From assembly GCA_020086605.1 (NCBI GenBank), contig JACBWW010000028.1:6647487-6711486 (forward strand): a DNA stretch of 64,000 nt. Direction: 5' to 3'. Positions 50,786-63,967 of this stretch are shown here, piece by piece. The stretch is from Lanius collurio. Lineage: Eukaryota > Chordata > Aves > Passeriformes > Laniidae. Each line of letters starts with the position of its first letter. The first letter of the stretch is position 1. The position numbers and the translations under genes are program-made. The notes under the pieces were generated by a model, which was not told where the DNA came from, made no database searches, and was given only the letters and a program-made list of their open reading frames with translations.

Positions 50786-53700
50786 GCAAAAGTTTTTCTG
50801 ATGGCTGGAGGCCTTGTGTGAGCCTCAGTATGATTCTAGCTTTAAGGTTACAGTCAAGAGAGGAGCAAGGCCAAAGATACTGTAACAGGGGATCTGCAAG
50901 GGAGCTGTCAGAAAAAGCTAAAGGCTGTCTGGTATCCACACTTTCTCATTTTTTATCATGCACTTTTTGGAGGCTGCTAAGTAAAATAAATGCCATGATA
51001 TTGTATTCATTGTTATCAGTCTAGAAGCAATATGCAAGGTATATTTGACTGATGTTACCTAGTAGTTAATTTGAAATTTTCAAACTTAGTTCCTTGAAGC
51101 TTTACTAACAATAGAAATACCATGGTTTTTACCATAAATTAGATTTTTGTCAGCAAACATATTGGACATTCCTTGGAGCCAGTATGTGAATATTTATATT
51201 GACATTTTTGTAAGGAAATTTTCAAATTTTTATTTTCTCTTTGTTTCTTTGTTTGTTTCTCCTCTGCATTTACCTAGAGAGATGTGCAGATTTCTACTTA
51301 GTCACAGTATATTCCTTCAAGGTTAAATCCTAGGTCTCACGGGGAATGTATTATTCTTTCTGTAAGATGTCAATGTTTCTAATAATGCTCTAATCAAGAA
51401 AAAAATTCTTTCCAATAGCACAATGTTGACAACTATTTTTGCTGAAGGACAGTGGCTACACCATTCACAACATACAGTTTATAAAGAAATCTGGGCCAGA
51501 AAACTTTGGCTAGGCTATCCTTTCTGTGTTCTGGTGTAATAGTGATTACTGAGAAACAAGATTAGGTGTAATTTCTAATCTGTTGACTTCAATGATGTTC
51601 AAAAGTGTCAAACACAAGAAAGAACAGAGAACAAAAAGCTCCATGTCTTTTTCCTCTCATTATCACTAGTGAACACCAGTGCTCTCAACAGCAAAAGCAC
51701 TGGTTACATTGGGAGATGGTGGATTTTGTGCAGACTGGAAAGATAGTTACTGTGTAAACAATTAGAGGACAATAGTTTTCACTGTGACCTTGTACTGACC
51801 TTCATCGTGAGGTATAAACCTCTTTGCTAGAAGTAAAACATGAATTCCTTCCTGTCTGTCCAGGACAGATAGCCTAAGACATGGCAGTAAATTCAGTGTG
51901 CCCAAGGCCATTCTCTAGCCAACCTACATAGAACAGCACATATTCTTTCCTCTAAATTATCCTATCATTTAAAACAAGGCAACCAAATCCAAACCTAGAG
52001 CTTTGGTACAGACCCATCTCTTGTCCAGCAGATGGTGTGGGCCAAAACTGGAATGAAAGAGCTCTGGCAATGTGTCAGTATGGAGGGCTAAGCCTAGGAC
52101 CAGCATGGTCCCCAAGTCTCAATTTAGCAGCATAGAAATAGCAGGAAGCTTATTCTGATGCTTTTAATTTTCTGGGGAGTAAATCTACTCCTTCTGTATT
52201 AATTTTACTTAGAAAACTTGCAGGAAATACAACAAAGGTCAGTAGTCACCACAACAGCATCTGACTAAGCCAAAAAATATTTTACAATTTTTTCCAGTTC
52301 AGCTAGCATGTTCCTTTCACAGCCTTATGCTTTCCCTGCAACTTGTACTCAGTTATGAAGTTTAAAAAAAGAGATGAGAAAAATCCAGTAAATTCAGATG
52401 GTCCGAGGTGACCTGATTGTGGGGAGAGCTGTTTGTGTCCAGAACAGGATGACAAAAGGATTGTATCTATGGTAAATCAATGAGAACTAAATGCTACAGA
52501 AAGTTAGCAAAGCTTAATTAATTGGTCCCACAAGACACCATTGGGCAATTCAACAGTAAAATATTTTTCCTCAGAGATCATCCAGCTTTACAAGAGCTGA
52601 AAAACCCAGCAATCTGCAATTATGGACAGCAAACAAAAAAATGTGGAAAGTAGCATGCGTAAATCTTTGTGACAAATAATTGTAATTTAAAAATCCCAAA
52701 CAAACAAATGGAAAAGAAGAGAAGTGGTTTTCCAATAGGCGCATAGCGAGCAAAAGGCACACTGCCCTATCCATCCCATGCAATTCCAGAAACCTGAAGA
52801 CATAACAAAAAGATAAGTGGAAGCAGGAATATTCTCCTGCTGGTAAGAGGGAATCATCATCCTTAACATTTAGTGTACTAAAGTAACCACGGTATTTGCA
52901 CGTGCTTACGTCAAGCAAAACTAAAAAGCCTCCTTAGGAACATGTGGTAACACCACAACATTTTTAATATAGAGATATAGGTATACTAAAAATATATATA
53001 TATATTTTAATTAGATATATATTCTGGCTGGATCTCAGCATGAAATAGCCCTCAGAGGTTACACCTTACACCTTAACAATGCTTCAAGGATCAGCTATTT
53101 TGGCTTACAAGAATATTTGCAAGACCTTCTAAGAGAGTCCTGAACACTCTGACTTTCTAAAGAGTTATGTAAACCTCCCTTGCTGGAACCTCTTTCCTTA
53201 ACTTCTCAGCCTACCTATGACTGCCATGAAGTTGCTTTCCTGCTTTGGGAGGTTTCTTTCTTTGTTTTAAGACTTCAACCTCTGATCAGATTTTCTCAAA
53301 ACTGAAATCCTCCATTTCTAGCAATTCCCATTCTCCTTCAGGCTCACTCTACTCAGACCACAGCTTGAAGTGTAAATGGCCAAAAGACAGAGCACACAGA
53401 GCTGACTTCTCCCCACTGCTCAGTAGAGAAGGATTGTTAGTTAATGTGTTCCATGCTGTTTCATATCCCAGCAGGATGTGTTGATGTGTTCACAAGAGCA
53501 TGACATTGTTGACATTGTTCACTTTGATCCATGATAAACCCCTAGAGAGTCACTACCTAACCACTACTTGTACAAGTTTATTTTCCTCACCTATGCATCA
53601 TGTTTTACCTATCTCTTGCAGTGTACTTTTCCAGTTTGTAAAGATTATTCAGCAGTCCAGTCTTAATGCACTTCCAACCCGTTCCAGTTTGGGAGGAACC

Positions 53701-56700
53701 ATACATTTTTTCAGAGTATATACTCTATTTCAGTATGTAAGGTATTGATTACTCTAATGAAGAGTGGTCTCAGAGCAGCTGAATGGGAGTCTGTTCTCAG
53801 ACCATACAGTAGTTTGACCAAGAAGTGTTGATAATTATTTGTCAAACATAGGCTACCAGTCACTTTTGTTCCTACTTCATGACAGCTTAACAACACCACA
53901 ATTCCCCCACTTGTGTTTGGGAGTGTTGTGTAAGACACAGCCAAAGTGTGTATTGACAAAGTTTGTCTCTTAACTATAGTCAAGATAAGTAACATCTGGT
54001 GTTACTCTCCCAATGCCCTATCAGAAAAGAAGATTTGGTTACTTTATAATTATTTGTTCATTTTTGTTGACAGTTACACAACTCTTTGTGGTGCCTAAAG
54101 ATTTCTCAGCTTTATAAATATTTTCCATATATTTGTAGCATTGTATATATTTTAATATATAGTTGTATGGTTTCTAGAACTTTTCCTTCCCTTTCTCAAA
54201 ATAAGCTAACCCTTACTAAAACATTATTGAAATTCTATTTCATTTTATTCATAAGAAGAGAATCTCTGATAAGGAAATGTTGTTTTCCAATAGAACCTAA
54301 GAGACATAAAAAGAAATGGGACAAAAAAGCCCCTGGACCAACTCCAAGGGGCTGACACAAGGGTGGGTTACTGGGGCAACTGCTAGGTGTACTGATTAAT
54401 TAACTTTCTAAAAATTGTAGAAATCCTTCAGCATGCTTGCACAGGCCATATTTGTGCCCCTGAAAGCTTTGATTGAAGAGCTGTTTTTTATATCACTCTC
54501 AATACCACTTGGAAAGTTTATATTTCAGGAATTACATAGAGTGTGTTTTATTATTTGTTGTAGCATTATTCAGTGAATTTGAATATGAGCTCACCTCCTA
54601 ACCCTCAGCTAATAAGCTGCACTAACCTGGATTCCCATTTTCTTCACCATGCAAAGGTGGTGGAATTATTTATTCACCATCACACAGAAAAGAAAACCAA
54701 CTAGTACAGTTTCCAGTTTTGCTCTGGCAAAGAATCCTTTTTTTCACACTTGCACAGGCACAATATAAAAACTCAGAGACTTTTTAAGCACTTTGTGGCA
54801 AGTCAGATATTTCAAGCCAACAATTTCAACCACAAGCAGTTTACTCATCTCTGCTCTCACAGCATGTTTGGCACATAACTTCAGAACCATCATAACTTTC
54901 AAGTCCAAGGTTTGGACAGAAAACAAAAATCAGGAACTGGTGATAAAAGAAACAGATAAAAGCCTATCAGCAACTAAATAAGAGTCTTCTGGCATAAACA
55001 CTTTCACCCTTAAAGTCCTTGGCCTTCTCACATTTCTTCTGATGTCAGGCTGAAAATTCTCACAGCTCCTCAGCAAAAAGTTAAAACACTTGCAAAGTTT
55101 CAAGGCGGAAAAAGACTGTGGCTTCAATTTCATTACTGCTTTAAATAGTATCATGATACTTCAGCAGATGCTGAAGTAAGTTACACTCTTATCCAAGTAG
55201 GTATCAAAATCTCTCCTCAAAGCCCTACAGCAACTCTACAGGCCATAAAATTGATTTGCTTACAGGGTCCTTTTAGCTGTATGAAAATTCGAGTCCCAGA
55301 GAAGTTTCATTTTCATATTTATAATGAATTTCACATTCATTATGTATTATGTGTTTATCAGGTGCTTCATATTTATGTTAGGTATGTATCTTTAATCTTG
55401 GTAAAACACTACTTGGACTCCAGATATAGGATAGTCTGAAAAAAAGACAGAAGATTTGCATTAATATCTCTGCCACAGGTGCTTTATAAATTGTCTGTCC
55501 AACAGCACTGTACTAATAGGAGTCTGAATAACTCATCAACATATCTCCCATTACTTCTCAAAAAAAGAGCTTTCTCATTCTAACTGTATATTCACCATTA
55601 ATAATGTCAAAAAACTGCTGTAATCACACAGACATATAAAGATGGAATTCCTCAGAGTGCTTCTGAAGGTTTGAATCAGTGGCAATTGCTGTAATGGTAT
55701 TTATACATCCCCACTGTCAGGTAACATGAAATGATGGGTTTTTTGGGATCTGTCCCAGAGTTCTCACATATTCCTGGGGACTTAGAGTGTACACCAAATG
55801 TGCATATAGGGCCAGGATGTATGAGATACACAGAACTCGCACACCAAGCAAAGAACTTCTCAAGTGGCACTGTGAAAACACAAACCCTAGCACACACATG
55901 AGCCTGAACAGTGCAAGAGCTCTTCTGGAAGGCAAATGGCCTTTATCCATCAAGCACTTGTTGTTGTTTTTCAGCTTAGCATTAATCGAACCAAGCAAAA
56001 CTTCATTTACAGATAAGCATGTTTTAAAGAAATTAAATGGCAGTGGTTTTAAAAGTGCTTTTTCTATTATAGAAGTAATGTGAGGACAACTAATTCAAGA
56101 TGATAATGTTAACGGGAGTTGATAAAGTGTTTGAGTAGAGAGTTGTATGGATTTATCAAGTGAAGCATGCATCTTAAATGTATTAGAAAATTATCATCTC
56201 ACACTGATTAAGGATGTAACATTTCTCTCCACCGAGATGTGCTTTATGTCTGGGAGGCTGTAATGTGTCTTGCAAATGGGTTCAGTATTTCACAGACAAA
56301 TTATATGTTTCTCACTTCCATGTGTTCTGTCACTAAGTGAATGGAGATGCTAGAAAACTCAGTTCAAAAAAATGTTCACTGGATTTCTGTCCAAAAGAAG
56401 TCGTTTCATTACAATCCAGCCTTTTTTCAAAAGCTTTAATCCATTTTAAGATATTTTTCTTGTATTGTCTTAGCAGGCTATGACACAGTTAGACAGACAT
56501 GAGGAAACTTCAACCCTGTGAACACTTGCTCAAGAGAGACATGTAATCTCTGGCAGTAGTGCTTAATCACATTCCTCAGTCAGGTGTCAAACAGAGCAAA
56601 AGCACAAATACACAAGCAAGTTTTGTTTAGAGGACCTCAAAAAACCAGCCAAGTGGCAAATTTGGACATCTGTGCTAGACTGTGGCTGTCCTGTTTTTTC

Positions 56701-57289
56701 AGTCTAATCTGTCAAGATAACCATTTCCCCATTCTCTTAAACAAACACAGACTTCCTTGTTTAAACACTGCAACAGTTCTAACAGAGCACAGGTTTTAAT
56801 CATTCTCTGCTAAGTACACTAGCAAGAGGCTCAGAAAAGAAGCAAAACATCTTAAATGTAAGCTGCTGATTTTGCTGTGTGCAAAAGAGCATGGCATATG
56901 ACCCTCAGATTTCAGATGAACTGTAAACAGAGGATGTGTAAGAAATAAAAATATGACTAAAAAGGAGATGAGATTTTTTTTTGTCCCCTTAATTAAAAGA
57001 GGCCAAATTAAATTCAATTCTACTCTGAAAAAATAATTAGAATAATTAATCTGGGGAGGAGGGTTACTTTTCCTATAGGGTAACCTTTCCTACAGATTCC
57101 TTCTATTTTTTGGATTATATTAATGTAGCACTAGTAAAAGCCATTCCATGAACATTATAATCATAAAAATTGATATATATAGCACATTATTCTATAGAAG
57201 GCCACCGATTTTAATACCAAAATCTATGAACATACACCTCTTACAGAAAGACCATTAGATATAGACAAACAAATAAATACAACTAAAAT
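50786..57289. other. noncoding spacer
   Basis: AT-rich unique sequence. A (TA)n palindromic stretch lies at about 52987-53010. Overlapping frames such as 52571-52918 (minus) and 55717-56083 (both strands) show no domain. Confidence 0.5.
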
Positions 57290-57730
57290 CCATCATCTTT
57301 TTTTTTCTGAATATTGACTCATCTTTTTTTTTCTCTTCACTCTTTTCCCCACCTTTTCTCTTTTATTATTTATGATTCATTTCATTCACATCTGTATTAT
57401 TTATCTTAGATTTTTATTGTTCTGCATGTTGTTGTCTCGCCTCTCTTCAGTAACTATTTGTTCTTTTTCTCTCTGAAAGGAGTATTTCTTTTCCATTCAT
57501 TTTTTAATGCTTCTATGCCTATCACTCTTTACTGACTCGCACACTCCCTCTTCTTTTCCTGTTATCTTTCTTATTTTCTTTCTTTTGATTCTTTTCATTG
57601 CATTCTACTCTTTTATTTCTTGGGGCTTTTTTCCCTACCATGTTAATTTTTCTTTATCCTTTATCCCTGAAGTCTCTTTTTTCTTGCCATTGAATCCCTT
57701 CCTTTATATCTTTCTCATCAGGGATTTCCC
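57290..57730. repeat. long pyrimidine-rich low-complexity stretch
   Basis: About 440 bp with strong T and C excess on the plus strand ('ttttctttcttttgattctt', 'ctctttactgactcg'), without a fixed unit. It yields a Phe/Ser-rich spurious frame at 57507-57740. Confidence 0.75.
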
Positions 57731-57999
57731 TACATACTAATCTTACATCTCTTCCTATCCAACATATGGTGTCTCCTACCCTCTCGTTCCTGATGGGGTC
57801 CTTCTTCCTGTAGTGCTTCAGAGGATACATTTACATTGACTGAAATGCTATTCTCCTATCTTACTCTTTCACCTCTTGCTTTGTTTACACTGCAGCACAG
57901 GCTGACTCTTACCACATGAGCGGCAGTCACTATACCCAAGGTCTGGATCTTGTGATTTCCCTCAAAAATGATCCCAAATATTTTCTACTCATGACCCAC

Positions 58000-58180
58000 C
58001 TGCGTGTAATGCAAGTGCATGTGCTTTGTTGGGAGCCTCCTTCTTGATTGGGAACAGGGTCTTGAACAAGTCAGGGAAGAAGCCCTCCACCACAAAGTTT
58101 TTTTGGTAGGTCGTATAATCTTACAAGAGCTCCTCTTTCATGGTGCTCTTGTCAAAAGTGATTCTCCTTAGAAACCACTG
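58000..58180 (-). pseudogene. exon-like segment with an internal stop, unrecognised
   Basis: On the minus strand a pyrimidine tract ending 'ttcttttctttag' precedes 181 nt that end CAG before GTGGGT, so both splice consensus sites are present. One frame is open for 60 codons apart from a single TAA (58121-58123). Its codons look protein-like (for example GTG GTG GAG GGC TTC TTC CCT) and it includes the peptide 'FVVEGFFPDLFKTLFPIKK'. I do not recognise the family. It could be a decayed exon, part of an old pseudogene, or chance. If real, the stop means it is not translated through in this frame. Confidence 0.3.
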
Positions 58181-58465
58181 CTAAAGAAAAGAACAAGGAA
58201 GGAATTTTTAAAATACTTTATTCTTGGACAATAAGGGAAACATCACAAAAAAGAATATCAGCATTTGTCTCTCACTCAGAGTTTATCCCTCCCACAGTGA
58301 CTCTGCAGGCTCTGTATCTCTTTGAGACAGATGATACTCCTTTCTTCTTGTTACTCTCCTGTTTTCCTAGATCATCTCATCAGTGAGGTAGGGACAAAGA
58401 GCAGGTAGGTCTGGAGAAGATAAACATCTCCTGGTAGACCTTTGCTCACCTGTCAGGTTACTCAC

Positions 58466-58588
58466 CACTTTGTTACCCTGGTCAAAACGTTCTGAACCAA
58501 TTCTCAAAGAAAGGCTTCCATTGGGGAGTCTAATTGCTCTTGGCAAAGACAGCAAAAAAATCATCTTCTTCCACTTCTCACATTCAGG
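58466..58588 (-). other. second exon-like segment, open throughout
   Basis: Minus strand: 'attatttttag' precedes 123 nt (41 complete codons, open in frame 1) ending AACAAAGTG before GTGAGT. It is upstream of, and on the same strand as, the 58000-58180 segment, from which it is 285 nt distant. The pyrimidine tract is weak. The encoded peptide, including 'RLPNGSLSLRIGSERFDQGN', matches nothing I recognise. An AATAAA on the same strand at about 58217, between the two segments, argues against simple splicing of one to the other. Confidence 0.2.
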
Positions 58589-58589
58589 C

Positions 58590-60234
58590 TAAAAATAATT
58601 AGACATCTGGTTTTACACCACAAAGTGGATAAAACAATCCAGAAGGAAAGTGCCATGGACAGTGAATCTGAAACACAGTCTCAAATGAGATACAGACAAA
58701 ACATCATGTTTTCCTGCACAGTGATGTACAGACATTTCTTCATGAGTATGTATAGGAACAAGAAATAGCATGTCACAAGCCTGAAAAATATTTCTCCTAC
58801 CCAAAAAGTGGTCTCCTCAGACCAATACTTCAGTCTGAAGAAAATAGTAACTCTCAGGTGTTCCAGCGACACCACTGCTCTTTTTGCTCATTGCTGAATA
58901 GTGCCAACTTCCAAACTACCTTTCAGAAAATAGTAGCAGCTGAGGATCATAGGCAGTTCAGATATGGAAAGAGCTGGAAGGTGTGAATCAAAGTCCCAGC
59001 AGGCATAAATTCTCAAAAACCCCCTGGAAATGAAAGACTGAGAATTCACCTAGAAAGTACCCCCACAGGGAGTGTTAGTCATAGTCATAATGCAAAAGTG
59101 AAAAACCAGCTCTGAACTGACTAACTCAGCAGTGGGGAAAACAACAAAACAAATAAAAGATTCAAAGCCTGGCTAGGCCTGTGACCCAGGTTCCAAAGGC
59201 GAGTTCCCCTCACAGCAATCTCTTGAAACCCAAAGTGCAGTTTGCTATAGTAGTTCTGAAAGTGCCAAATGCAGAACAGCTGGTTGTCCATACTCCCCGT
59301 CTGAAAACATCGATTTAAAGCTTTGCGAAGATTTCCAGCTGTTCCAACAGAAACCCTTCTGTTGCTGAAGAGTGTAAGCATACTTAGAAAATCACTGAAC
59401 TCAGAATTTATTTAAAGATAAATTTTAGACATTTCTAAAATTGTATTGCAATCATCTGTGCTTACAAAGACATGTCCACCATTGGAACTTCTTCAGATGA
59501 TACCATCTCAATATTGTGAAAAAATTCATGCTTCACAATTACAAGGCCTCTTTTAGATTTCTTCTGTCTTACTGTGTTGAGGTCATCAATCAAAACTACA
59601 CATCACTGCTGTGTAGAGTCTCCCACTTAGTGTTGCAAAGTTCTGCTGAAGGCTTTTATGTTTATGCATTTTCATGATCCCTTCCATTAGTTCTGATAAG
59701 ACTGGAAGGTTCACAAACTGGAGACACAACATTCAGATATCCTTCCACATATTCCTTCCAATCCTGCCCTACAAGGGGGTCATCTAAACAATTTTATAAT
59801 CCATCAAACACTTGAACATTCTGCAGTTATTAGTCACCTGGGGAAATGTACAGCTTGGGGGAAAGGGCATAGTTCCAACATGAATGCAAATATTAGTGAA
59901 GGCTGAGGTTATGAAGTTAAAGGATTTTCTTACAAAGGGGATATTGTCTGGAAGATTTAAATGTCAGAAGTATATGAGGGGAAAATACCACCTCAGTGAA
60001 AAAAAAAAATGAGCTTTTCATAGAGCTAGATGCAAAAGGCATGAAGTAAGGAATCCAGAGGAAGACAGTATAGTCCTGCAAGAGCCCAAAATTGGAATAT
60101 AAACATCAGAAGCAGCAGAATGGAAAAAGTGAGTAAAAAGGAGAAATCTGAGAATGAAGAAATAAGATCCTGTCAGACATGGTATATGAGTCTGACTATA
60201 CATATTTCAAACTGGTGTGACAGCAAGCATAAAA
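58590..60234. other. noncoding spacer
   Basis: AT-rich sequence. An 86-codon minus-strand frame at 59121-59381 has no recognised domain. It lies upstream of the exon-like segments in their orientation, so it could belong with them, but that is unsupported. Confidence 0.4.
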
Positions 60235-60945
60235 TTTGTCCTGATGTGGCCGAGGACTAGCCCGCCTTGCTGCCAAGACATATCCCTAGCTCATGCTGAC
60301 CTTGTTGCCCACCAGGAACCTCAGGGCCCCTCTGGGCAGACCTCAGCCTGTGCTTTTGCTTTTGATCTCTGTGTGCCAGGAGCAGGAATTTGCATTTCCC
60401 TTTGTTGGATCTTGTATGTCTCTTTGCAATCTCATCTTTCTACAGAGTGGCTATTCCTTCCTGAGTATTCACAGCTCCTCCTGTTCGTCACACGAACCTG
60501 GAGCAGCAGATGCACTCACTGCTGTCATCTGGGCCAGTTACAAGGATGCTGAGCACTGCTGGTCCTAGATTTCACCCTGAGGAGCTCTTTATGAGTTTGA
60601 CTTTGAGCCATTGACTACCACCAGCCAGTCAGACAGTTTTTCATGCTCCTCGTGGTCCTTAACATAATTGGTTGCCAGCCAGGACATAATGGCACAATTG
60701 CATCAAGTATCCTGCTAAAATCAAGGTAAATTATATCCTCAGCTCTCTGCTCACCACCAAGCAAGTTGTTTCACGACAGAGGGTGACAAGATAGGTCAGG
60801 CACCATTTATCTTTGGTAAATCTGTTTTGGTTTTCCCAGTCACATTTTTGCCCTCCACACGCCTGGATAAAATAGCTTACAAGAGGACATGTACTATAAT
60901 CTTCTCAGGGACAGTAGCAAAACCTAGATCTGTACCTGCTTTGAT
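60235..60945 (-). mobile_element. CR1 LINE internal fragment (reverse transcriptase region)
   Basis: On the minus strand the sequence follows CR1 ORF2 from an RT motif A-like 'YLDFSRILDAI' (canonical 'YLDFSKAFDTV'). It continues through 'VVVNGSKSNS' and a degraded 'APQG' corresponding to the GVPQGS motif B, to 'ggttcctggtgggcaacaaggtcagcatgag'. Frameshifts and stops break the frame, so it encodes no functional enzyme. The 3' end and the 5' start are both missing. Confidence 0.88.
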
Positions 60946-62684
60946 CTAATTGTGATTTCCTATAACTGTTTTTAGTTTAACACCACATGTAGTGGAAGGA
61001 CAAAAAGGAGGTGCCTCCAAATTTTGTGTGTAGCACATGAGGGCAGGTCATGGAAATTGGCACAGCAAAGGTGGATGCTCCTGTAACACCAACAAAACTC
61101 TTTAGAGTTTGGGTCTTACAGCATTCTATAGGTGAGCTCCTGGAGAGCTGGAGAGGGAAAAGAAAAAACTGGGAAGAATGTCTTTAGCACATGTGTCAGG
61201 ACAAGCACCTATTGTTGTGCCTCTCCCCTTTTCCCAGGAATTCCATACATGTGCAATACTGTGTCGCCTGCTGCGAAGTCCTGCATGCCTGTAAAGTCAG
61301 CATCCTCACAGGCCTGCCCTCCATGAGAACACACTCCTATCTCTTGGGGGGTTAGGCTGCTGGGAGGGTTTATTTACATAGGCCAGGATGGACTGACCTG
61401 TGTCTTCAGATGTCTCTGCTCAGGAGCTGAATCTCTTGTCTGAGCACCCAGGAGAAAGCTTCTGTTTGATTAATTCAATAGATACCTGGGTGTATTTTTT
61501 TATAGGACAACACAAAAGAGGACTTACAAAATAGCCACAGCCATATTTTGAATATATGCTAAAGAAAGATTTTTTAAAACAATATAATAGTAAAGGAATG
61601 AAGTTGTGGTTAATATATTTCTGCTGTGGTATGTTCCTGCCTTTATTTTTAGGGACGCTTATTTCACCTTTTACACTGTACAGTTAGCTTATAAAGTCAC
61701 AGAAAGGCTACATTCTTTTCCAGAGGAATGTAAATATTAGCTATTCAATAGTGAGATGGATTCAAGGCCTATGTTGGCACAATCAATATGGTTTATGAAT
61801 ACTTAGTTTATTAGCGTCATATATAATTAATTAAATCGAGGTAGACTCCTTTAAAAAGCAATTTGCTAAGCTGTCCAACAATACAGCAAAAAATATTTTG
61901 CTGAGAGGTATAATTTAAAAAAAATTAGTTATGAGATTAAAAATATGATGAATACTTTTCTTCTGAACCTACAATTCAATTGCAGCATTGTTTTCACAAA
62001 AATTCTCAACTATGTAAGGTGGAAAGACAAACAAAAAATGTTATTTTAAATAATAGATTTTAAAAATATAACATACTACAAGAGATATTTCCCATCTAAA
62101 AGAGACAGTAAATGAATGCATTACTTCTTCAGAATGATTTAAATATTGTTTAATAATTAATGTGCTGCTGTGCTAACGTGGCATTATAGAGAAGAACTAA
62201 TTCAAAGGCAATTAGTAGTATAAGATGAAAGTTTTGCTTTGGGGACTTTTATTATTTAGAAGCTATTTTTTACCATCAGTTGAAACTCCATAGCTTACAG
62301 TTAAGTTTAGATGGCTGCAGCTGCTTCCTCCACACTCATCTCTGTGGAGGAGATGCAGGTACTCAAGCTGGTGAGTCCTTGCAGCTCAGAAAAGCAATGC
62401 CAGAACAGCTCCCTGAATTCAAGCTGTCCCATGGGTGTGCAAACATTTTTAACCCTGTCACCCCCTCAGCATTGTAGCTAAGATATAAGGGAAGAATGAA
62501 GCACCCTGGCATTGTCTTGCACTTCAGTCCCATGGAGAGGCAAAGGTTAAGAATGAGGAAAATTAGGCAGACAACCCTGTGTGGCCCAAAGACACACCAT
62601 TCTGTGGGGACCAACTGCCCTGACATAGATGGGAGAAAGCTCTATAAATGAGATCATTTTGACTTCCTTTGCTGACACGCTAAT
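60946..62684. other. noncoding spacer
   Basis: No gene recognised. 61790-62240 is very AT-rich, with homeodomain-like ATTA/TAAT cores at several sites. It looks like conserved noncoding DNA in style, which only an alignment could confirm. Confidence 0.45.
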
Positions 62685-62900
62685 GTGGGCTTTCTTCCTT
62701 TCAGCCGAAGCAGGTCAGCCGTGCGCGGTCCAGCGCTGCTTCCGAAGCGCCGGTGCCCGCGCTGCTGCTCGGCTCTGAGGGTGCAACTCGGGCTCGGCCC
62801 ACCCTGCAGACACTCTCGGAAGGTCCTGCACCCTGGAACCCACCTCCCTGCTCCCAGAAATATCCCTGCAGACAGGCCCCTGGCAGCCTGCACGCCCACG
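62685..62900. other. CpG-rich patch, unrecognised
   Basis: Thirteen CpGs lie in the first ~100 bp ('cgtgcgcggtccagcgctgc', 'cgaagcgccggtgcccgcgc'), unlike any other place in the window. A pyrimidine tract ending 'ttcctttcag' directly precedes it on the plus strand, an acceptor-like start. Frames on both strands are open for over 90 codons, with no family recognised. On the minus strand AATAAA lies at about 62947, upstream of the GC-rich block in that orientation, so an LTR fragment is also possible. Confidence 0.4.
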
Positions 62901-63967
62901 GGATCCAAAGGCAGCAGGCTGGATTTCAGACCACCTTTCAGGAGTTTATTAAAATCACATTTGTGTGTACCAGCCCTCTTCCACAGCATTCATTTTGGAC
63001 AAGGGGGCACTGCCCCAACATTTAGGGGTGCTGTGGATCACGTCCTAGTCACAGTGACCATCCACCAGACAGACACTCTTTCTTCTGCTGCTTCTTTGGT
63101 GACTTTTTTTAATCCTTGCATTACTTTACCCTCAAACTCTTTTATAGGTTGCTCACTGAATTATGTTCACTCCAGAGAAGTGAATCCAGTCCCTTCTGTT
63201 CCCACAGTAATCATCAATTCAAGCTGAAGCGAAAGGGTCAAATTTAAAGGCGTGGTGTAAATTTCTCATTAGCAAATGAATGCAAATCTGTGAAATTCAG
63301 TGTCATTGAACCACAGTCAGCCCTGCTTTAAATGAAAACAAATTCCATTAATTTCTATGGGAAAGAGTATTTTTCACTCTCCACTTTATCCACTGGGCCA
63401 AGTTGCCTCTATACCTTTGACATTGCTATGAATTTGAATTTATTGGGGAGGTCAGCATCTCTGGCATCGTGAATATAAATCTGCATGATTTACCTGCTGA
63501 GAGTGGAGTGGAGCTGAAGTAGCAAAAAGAAAGAGTCAGTATAAAAAAATAAACTTGGCCACCATAACATTTTCATCATCCCTTTGAACCTCGCTGGTGG
63601 TGGCAGCTTCTACCTACTCCAAATGTGCACTGCATTAACAGATCCAAACATTCAAGGACTTGATGAGCAGATGGCTGGGAGGTAGGACATAAAGTACCCA
63701 AAAGGAAGCTGCTGTGCATACAAAGAAAATGTCATTCCTGCTATCCCAAAGCCTGCCCTTGACTGGCATTGTTCCCCAGACTGAGTGATGCTGCTGGGGG
63801 AAGTGGCAGGGCCTCTCTGAAGCATTGGCTAAACATGTGCTGGAACATAGCATGTTATCTTACATGCATTAAAGTCCTCTAAAAAAATTAGAAATACTGA
63901 TGAATGAGGAGAACCCAACATAGTCACTAAAACCTAAAAAATGTCCTTCAACCAAGCAAAGACTCAC
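62901..63967. other. noncoding spacer
   Basis: Mixed composition with no gene recognised. The end of the 180-codon plus-strand frame (62685-63227) falls here and shows no domain. Confidence 0.45.

Noticed and set aside
50265..50821. 164-codon plus and 144-codon minus frames
   Set aside because: They overlap on opposite strands in a GC-richer block. Neither has a recognisable domain, start context or splice structure.
62685..63227. 180-codon plus-strand frame as a gene
   Set aside because: Other frames are also open in the CpG-rich half, the sequence shows no domain, and it runs on into AT-rich DNA. Kept only as a composition anomaly.
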